Below are positions 59,700-64,000 of a stretch of DNA of 64,000 nt, piece after piece. Position numbers and translations under genes: made by a program. The stretch spans positions 1 through 64,000 of the forward strand of contig NZ_JAAALO010000005.1 of NCBI RefSeq assembly GCF_009908295.1. Reading direction: 5' to 3'. Source of the DNA: Micromonospora rubida. GTDB lineage: Bacteria > Actinomycetota > Actinomycetes > Mycobacteriales > Micromonosporaceae. The notes beneath the pieces are model-generated. The model was given only the letters and a program-made list of their open reading frames with translations. It searched no databases and was not told the DNA's origin. Position 1 is the stretch's first letter. Every line of letters starts with the position of its first letter.

Positions 59700-60440
59700 T
59701 CAGTTCTCCCGCGAGCGGGAGACAGTGACCATGAGGCGCTCGGCGACGTCCCGCACCGGGATGCCCAGCGACAGTGCGGCGCTGCGCAGCACCTGGAGCG
59801 CCTCCGGGGCTGCGCAGCCCCGCTGGGTCATGATCACTCCGACCGCATGCCCGATCACCCCGTCGACGAGTCGCGCGGCGTCCAGCTCGTGGGCCTGGGC
59901 GGCCCGCCGCTCCCGGTCCCGCACCGCCGCGAGCAGCAGCCCGGCGTGCTCGGCGAGCAGCATCGCGGTGAGCTGGTGCCGGGTGGTCAGCACCGCCGGC
60001 GCCGAGGCGTACAGGTTGATCGCGCCGATCACCTGCTCGTCGACGTCGACGGGCGCGGAGATCACCCCGCGCACCCCGAGGTCGCGGGCCTGGGTCGTCC
60101 AGGCCGGCCAGCGGGACTCCCGGACCAGGTCCTCCGAGAGGATCATCTCGCGGCGGTGGATGGCGCTCATCCCCGGCGAGTCGGGGCCGGGGCGCAGGTC
60201 GTCCAGGCCGGCCAGGGCCGGGTCGGAGGCGGCCACCCCCGCCGGCTCCCCGGCCCGTAGGGCGGTGAAGCCGCACCAGGTGACCCCGGGGACGGCGGCG
60301 CGGGCGATCCGGACCAGCTGGTTCAGCGCCTCGTCGAAATCGGTCACGGCGATGAGACCGGCGGTCAGCTCCCGCAGCAGCGCCGCAGTCTCCAGAACGC
60401 TTAGGGTCTCGGTGTCGGGTGCCTGCGTCTCCAGGTTCAC
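59700..60440 (-). CDS. GAF and ANTAR domain protein
   Basis: 246 residues. A GAF domain (residues about 20-170, ISAPVDVDEQVIGAINLYAS) with a possible small-molecule or redox pocket, then an ANTAR RNA-binding domain (ARLVDGVIGHAVGVIMTQRG, AALSLGIPVRDVAERLM). ANTAR proteins antiterminate transcription by binding paired hairpins in leaders. GTG 60440 is the probable start. Target leader not seen in this window. Confidence 0.92.
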   Translation of the reverse strand: MNLETQAPDTETLSVLETAALLRELTAGLIAVTDFDEALNQLVRIARAAVPGVTWCGFTALRAGEPAGVAASDPALAGLDDLRPGPDSPGMSAIHRREMILSEDLVRESRWPAWTTQARDLGVRGVISAPVDVDEQVIGAINLYASAPAVLTTRHQLTAMLLAEHAGLLLAAVRDRERRAAQAHELDAARLVDGVIGHAVGVIMTQRGCAAPEALQVLRSAALSLGIPVRDVAERLMVTVSRSREN

Positions 60441-60664
60441 CGGGCCCCCGTCCCCGTCATGGGGACGACCTTTGACCGGCGCCGCGCGCCGCCCTTCGGC
60501 TGTGTCATCGTCTACTCTCTCCCGATTAGTCCGACCCGGGCTACTACCCTTGCCAACCCAGGTCGAAACGGCCGAAAAGCGGCCTCCTTCCCGGTCAATG
60601 CCAGGGGTGGAGACCGAATCACCGCAGCCGGCGGCTCCCGAGCGGGGGAGCCGCCCGGCGGCGG

Positions 60665-62959
60665 TCAGCGCGGGGCGGAGCTGAGCCGCCGGCCCACCGA
60701 GGCGATGAGCCGGTCCAGCTCCGAGCCGAACGGGTTGTCGTGGACGAGGTACGTCCAGGTGGCGCTGGGGCGGACCAGGGTCGACTCGTCCGGCTCCCAG
60801 TCGTCGTCGAAATCGGTCTCGTTGAAGGTGTCGATGGTGCGGGTCTCGATCTCCGGGACCAGCGCGTTGAACGCCGGCACCGCCGCCCGGTGGAACTCGT
60901 CGAGCGGGTCGAGCCGACCCAGGGCGCGCAGGTGCACGCCCTCGCGCACCTCCGACAGCTCGGCCAGGTGCTCGGCCCACAGCCGGTCGAGGTGGTAGAG
61001 GGCGATCCACCGGGCCGCCCGGGCGAGGAGGTCCTCGTCCATCTCCTCGGCCTTCTCCGGCACCCGCTCCAGCAGCATCAGCGCGGCGATGTCGCTGGTC
61101 AGCAGGCGCTCCCGCCGCTCGGCGAGGGCCTTGCGCTGCTGCTCGATGACCACGCTGTAGCGCCAGGTGTTGCGGTGGATCTCGTGGTTGACGCCCTCGG
61201 CGACCCGCTGGGCGTGCTCCACCGCGTAGTCGACCTGCGGGTCGGTGACCAGGCCGTCGGCGTTCATCCGGGGCGAGGCCGGCACGGCGTCGCCGGCGTG
61301 CCGGACCACCAGGTCGTCCTCCAGGCTGACGCAGAAGACGGAGCCGCCCGGGTCGCCCTGCCGCCCGGCCCGGCCGCGCAACTGGTCGTCGACGCGGCGG
61401 CTGTCGTGCCGGCCGCCGCCGATCACGTAGAGGCCGCCCAGCTCGGCCACCCGGTCCCGGTCGGCCTGGTCGCTGCCGCCGAGCCGGATGTCGACGCCCC
61501 GGCCGGCCATCTGGGTGGAGACGGTGACCGCGCCGTACGCGCCGGCCTCGGCGATGATCGCCGCCTCCTCGTCGTCGTTCTTGGCGTTGAGCACCACGCA
61601 GGGCACCCCGGCGGCGTTCAGCCGGGTGGCGAGCTGCTCGGACTCCTTGACGTCGAGGGTGCCGACCAGCACCGGCCGGCCCTTGTCGTGGCAGCGCTTG
61701 ATCTCGTCGACCAGCGCCTCCTCCTTCTCGGCCCGGGTAGCGTAGATCCGGTCCGGCTCGTCCTCCCGGACGCAGGGGGTGTTCGACGGGATCACCGCCA
61801 CCTCCAGGCCGAAGAACTCGCGCAGCTGGTCGCCGACCAGCACCGCCGTCGCGGTCATCCCGCACACCTTCGGGTAGAGCGCGATGTAGGCCTGCACGGC
61901 GATGGTGCCCAGCACCTCGCCCTCGGCGGTGGCGTCCAGGCCCTCCTTGGCCTCGACCGCCGCCTGGAGGCCGTCGGGCCAACGGCGGCGCTGGGCCACC
62001 CGGCCGCGCATCTCGTCGATCAGCTCCACCGAGCCGTCCCGGACGATGTAGTCGACGTCGCGGTGCAGCAGGGCGTGGGCGTGCAGCGCCACGTTGACCG
62101 CGGAGAGCTGCCCGACGTGGTCGGAGTCGTACAGGTCGATGCCGCCCAGCTTGGCCTCGACGGCAGCCAGGCCGACGGAGGTGAAGGCGACGCTGCGGCC
62201 GTCCTCGGCCACCGTGTAGTGCCTGCCCTTGCGCAGGCCCCGGATCAGCGCCGCGGCGGCGTGCACCGGGTCCTGTTCGCCGCCGACCGAGCCCGCGAGG
62301 ACCATCGGCACCCGGGCCTCGTCGATCAGGATCGAGTCGGCCTCGTCGACGATGGCCGTGGCCAGCGGCGGCTGGACCCGGTCGTCGAGGTCGGTGACGA
62401 GCTGGTCACGCAGGTAGTCGAAGCCGGCCTCGCTGACCGAGACGTAGGTGACGTCGCAGGCGTACGCGTCGCGCCGCTCCTGCGGGGTGGACGCCTCGTT
62501 GACCCAGCCGACGGTCAGCCCGAGCAGGGCGTAGACCGGCTCCATCCACCGGGCGTCGCGACGGGCCAGGTAGTCGTTGACGGTGAGCACGTGCACCGGG
62601 CCGTTGCCGAGCCGGACGTGCCCGTACGCGGCGATCGTGGCGGTGAGGGTCTTGCCCTCACCGGTGGCCATTTCGGCGACCTTGCCGGAGAGCAGGGCCA
62701 TCGCGCCGAGCAGCTGCACGTCGTACGGCCGCTGGTCGAGCCCTCGCCGGGAGGCCTCCCGGCCGACGGCGCAGATCTCCTCGTACCCAGTGGCGGCACC
62801 GGCGGCCTCGGTGAGCTCGGCGTCGGTCAGCGCCGACAGCTCCTCCTCGCGGGCCTCGATGGCCGGCAGCAACTTCTCCAGCGGGCCCAGATCGACCGTG
62901 GTGCCTGGCCGCTGGAGGAACCGCCGGAACCTGCTCTTGAACCGTTGCGACACACCCAT
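60665..62959 (-). CDS. secA2: Accessory Sec translocase SecA2
   Basis: 764-residue SecA-like motor ATPase, cytoplasmic and membrane-associated, driving export of a subset of proteins. Walker A AEMATGEGKTLTA, Walker B VDEADSILIDEARVPM, the helicase motif VSTQMAGRGVDIRLGG, and QLRGRAGRQGDPG. It lacks the C-terminal zinc/SecB domain and is shorter than SecA1, which fits SecA2. ATG 62959 is used. GTG 62953 is possible. The upstream extension of the frame is only shadow. Confidence 0.93.
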   Translation of the reverse strand: MGVSQRFKSRFRRFLQRPGTTVDLGPLEKLLPAIEAREEELSALTDAELTEAAGAATGYEEICAVGREASRRGLDQRPYDVQLLGAMALLSGKVAEMATGEGKTLTATIAAYGHVRLGNGPVHVLTVNDYLARRDARWMEPVYALLGLTVGWVNEASTPQERRDAYACDVTYVSVSEAGFDYLRDQLVTDLDDRVQPPLATAIVDEADSILIDEARVPMVLAGSVGGEQDPVHAAAALIRGLRKGRHYTVAEDGRSVAFTSVGLAAVEAKLGGIDLYDSDHVGQLSAVNVALHAHALLHRDVDYIVRDGSVELIDEMRGRVAQRRRWPDGLQAAVEAKEGLDATAEGEVLGTIAVQAYIALYPKVCGMTATAVLVGDQLREFFGLEVAVIPSNTPCVREDEPDRIYATRAEKEEALVDEIKRCHDKGRPVLVGTLDVKESEQLATRLNAAGVPCVVLNAKNDDEEAAIIAEAGAYGAVTVSTQMAGRGVDIRLGGSDQADRDRVAELGGLYVIGGGRHDSRRVDDQLRGRAGRQGDPGGSVFCVSLEDDLVVRHAGDAVPASPRMNADGLVTDPQVDYAVEHAQRVAEGVNHEIHRNTWRYSVVIEQQRKALAERRERLLTSDIAALMLLERVPEKAEEMDEDLLARAARWIALYHLDRLWAEHLAELSEVREGVHLRALGRLDPLDEFHRAAVPAFNALVPEIETRTIDTFNETDFDDDWEPDESTLVRPSATWTYLVHDNPFGSELDRLIASVGRRLSSAPR

Positions 62960-63045
62960 GAGCCGCAACGGTACGCGACCCCGGCCGGCTTTCGTGGCCC
63001 GGTCGGGCCGCAGCGGGGTGAGGCGCCCGCCACGGCCCGCCACGA

Positions 63046-64000
63046 TCAGCCGGCCAGCACCACCTGGAGCTCCTGGCGGCGGCGCTCGGCCAGGTCGGTG
63101 AGCAGCGCCGGGGCCTGTTCGAACGGCACCACCGCCGACACCAGGTGCTTGCGGATCGCGTCGCCGTACGCCCGCAGCAGCTCGATCGTCTCGGCCGAGA
63201 GCCGCTCCCGGTCCCAGGTCGGGGCGAGCCCGCGCGGCACCCGCCCGATCTGGGCGCAGCGCAGCGACAGCCCGTTGTGGTGGAACTCCTCGCCGAACCG
63301 GACGGCGTCGGCGCCGGCCTGGTAGAAGGCCAGGTCGATCACGGTTCCCTGGGGGCGCAGCAGGCGCAGCGCGAGCTGCAACGCCCACGCCTGGCCCCGG
63401 CACTGGAAGACCACGTCGGCGCCCCGGTCGCCGGCGGCGTGGTTCCACCGGGTCTTGAGCACCACCGCCGGGTCGTCGGCGTCCGGGTCGAGGGTCTCCA
63501 GGCCGAGCGCCTCGGCGACCGCCCGGCGCTGCGGGGTCGGGTCGAGCACGACCACCGACGCCGCGCCGTGCCGCCTGGCGAACAGGGCGGTGAGCAGGGC
63601 CACCACCCCGCTGCCGACCACCGCGACCCGGCGCCCGCGCACCCCGTCGCCGAGCGACCGGACGTCGGTGCCGCACAGGTCGGCGGCGGCGTGCAGCACC
63701 CCGTTGGCGCAGATCGGGCCCATGTGCGCGACGTACACGCCGAGCAGCGGGTCGAGGTCGTCGGGCAGCGGGACGAACCGCTCGGCGACCGGGTCGGCGA
63801 CGTAGCCGGTGCGGTGGCCGTAGGTCATCGCACCGACGGCGCCCACGGCGACCGCCGGGGTACGGCTCTCCACCACCCGCCCCACCTGCATGTAGCCCAG
63901 CCGGTCGACCGGGTACGGGGTGCTGGCCTCCCCGGGCTGGAACAGCCCGAGGCCGGCGTCCCAGGCGACGTTGAGGTACGGGTTGGTGCCCTTGACGAAG
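63046..64000 (-). CDS. Zinc-type alcohol dehydrogenase-like oxidoreductase, 5' end outside the window
   Basis: C-terminal 317 or so residues of an MDR-family dehydrogenase. Seen: a cofactor-binding Rossmann motif VAVVGSGVVALL, SVVVLDPTPQRR, ADVVFQCRGQAWAL, VIDLAFYQAG. The start lies beyond position 64000. Substrate unknown. Confidence 0.85.
   Translation of the reverse strand, partial: FVKGTNPYLNVAWDAGLGLFQPGEASTPYPVDRLGYMQVGRVVESRTPAVAVGAVGAMTYGHRTGYVADPVAERFVPLPDDLDPLLGVYVAHMGPICANGVLHAAADLCGTDVRSLGDGVRGRRVAVVGSGVVALLTALFARRHGAASVVVLDPTPQRRAVAEALGLETLDPDADDPAVVLKTRWNHAAGDRGADVVFQCRGQAWALQLALRLLRPQGTVIDLAFYQAGADAVRFGEEFHHNGLSLRCAQIGRVPRGLAPTWDRERLSAETIELLRAYGDAIRKHLVSAVVPFEQAPALLTDLAERRRQELQVVLAG

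Noticed and set aside
60740..63325. An 861-codon open frame on the plus strand
   Set aside because: Antisense shadow of secA2.

Overview
The window is very GC-rich actinobacterial chromosome, most likely from a Micromonospora-type genome (family Micromonosporaceae). The evidence is the GC bias at third codon positions, frequent GTG starts, the mycothiol ligase mshC, an F420-type luciferase-like oxidoreductase, a SecA2, a GAF-ANTAR protein, and the conserved actinobacterial block phosphatase - DUF3090 - SCO1664 - mshC - PAC2. No tRNA, rRNA or CRISPR array was seen.

Positions 1 to about 11.4 kb are an accessory, decaying region. They hold two helix-turn-helix regulators, small orphan genes, an intact IS21-type element (3856-6009) with terminal inverted repeats and a 5-bp target duplication that splits a gene, two copies of a multi-block repeat that looks like attachment-site remains, a frameshifted methyltransferase, a fused pseudogene, and the C-terminal stub of a tyrosine integrase that ends inside the 3' end of metH. 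This looks like the footprint of one or more integrative elements inserted beside metH.

From 11.4 to 33.2 kb the content is mainly conserved core genes: metH, PAC2, a GntR regulator, mshC, SCO1664, DUF3090, a histidine phosphatase, a secreted lysozyme-fold protein, uppP, an LLM oxidoreductase, an aldo/keto reductase, DUF5703, an M20 peptidase, a hemerythrin-like protein, LysR, and a ClpC-like unfoldase with two small co-transcribed genes.

From 33.9 to 45.4 kb there are three neighbouring modules that deserve attention. The first is a tightly overlapping four-gene operon around a soluble FtsK/SpoIIIE-type ATPase, with DUF6244 and coiled-coil partners (33940-38588). The second is a 79-residue peptide made of three identical 21-residue Asp/Gly-rich units, encoded 9 bp upstream of a cupin-4 (JmjC-like) oxygenase, which resembles a multicore modified peptide and its hydroxylase (38696-40273). 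The third is a radical SAM C-methyltransferase of the RiPP-maturation type with DUF5825 and a secreted M28 peptidase (41137-44994). The third module is flanked by debris of a P450, an ECF sigma factor and a sulfotransferase, and no precursor gene is visible for it.

From 46 to 64 kb the content is DUF2267, a two-ATPase/two-permease ABC export locus, twin small coiled-coil/HTH proteins, DUF72, a DksA/TraR zinc protein, a uridine-kinase-like protein, two paralogous OmpR-type winged-helix proteins without receiver domains, a rhodanese and cysteine-dioxygenase pair, a cupin, an ankyrin protein, DUF3500, DUF2231, GAF-ANTAR, SecA2 and a partial alcohol dehydrogenase. Dispersed intergenic palindromes occur in at least three sequence families. 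Two of these families are represented twice in the window.
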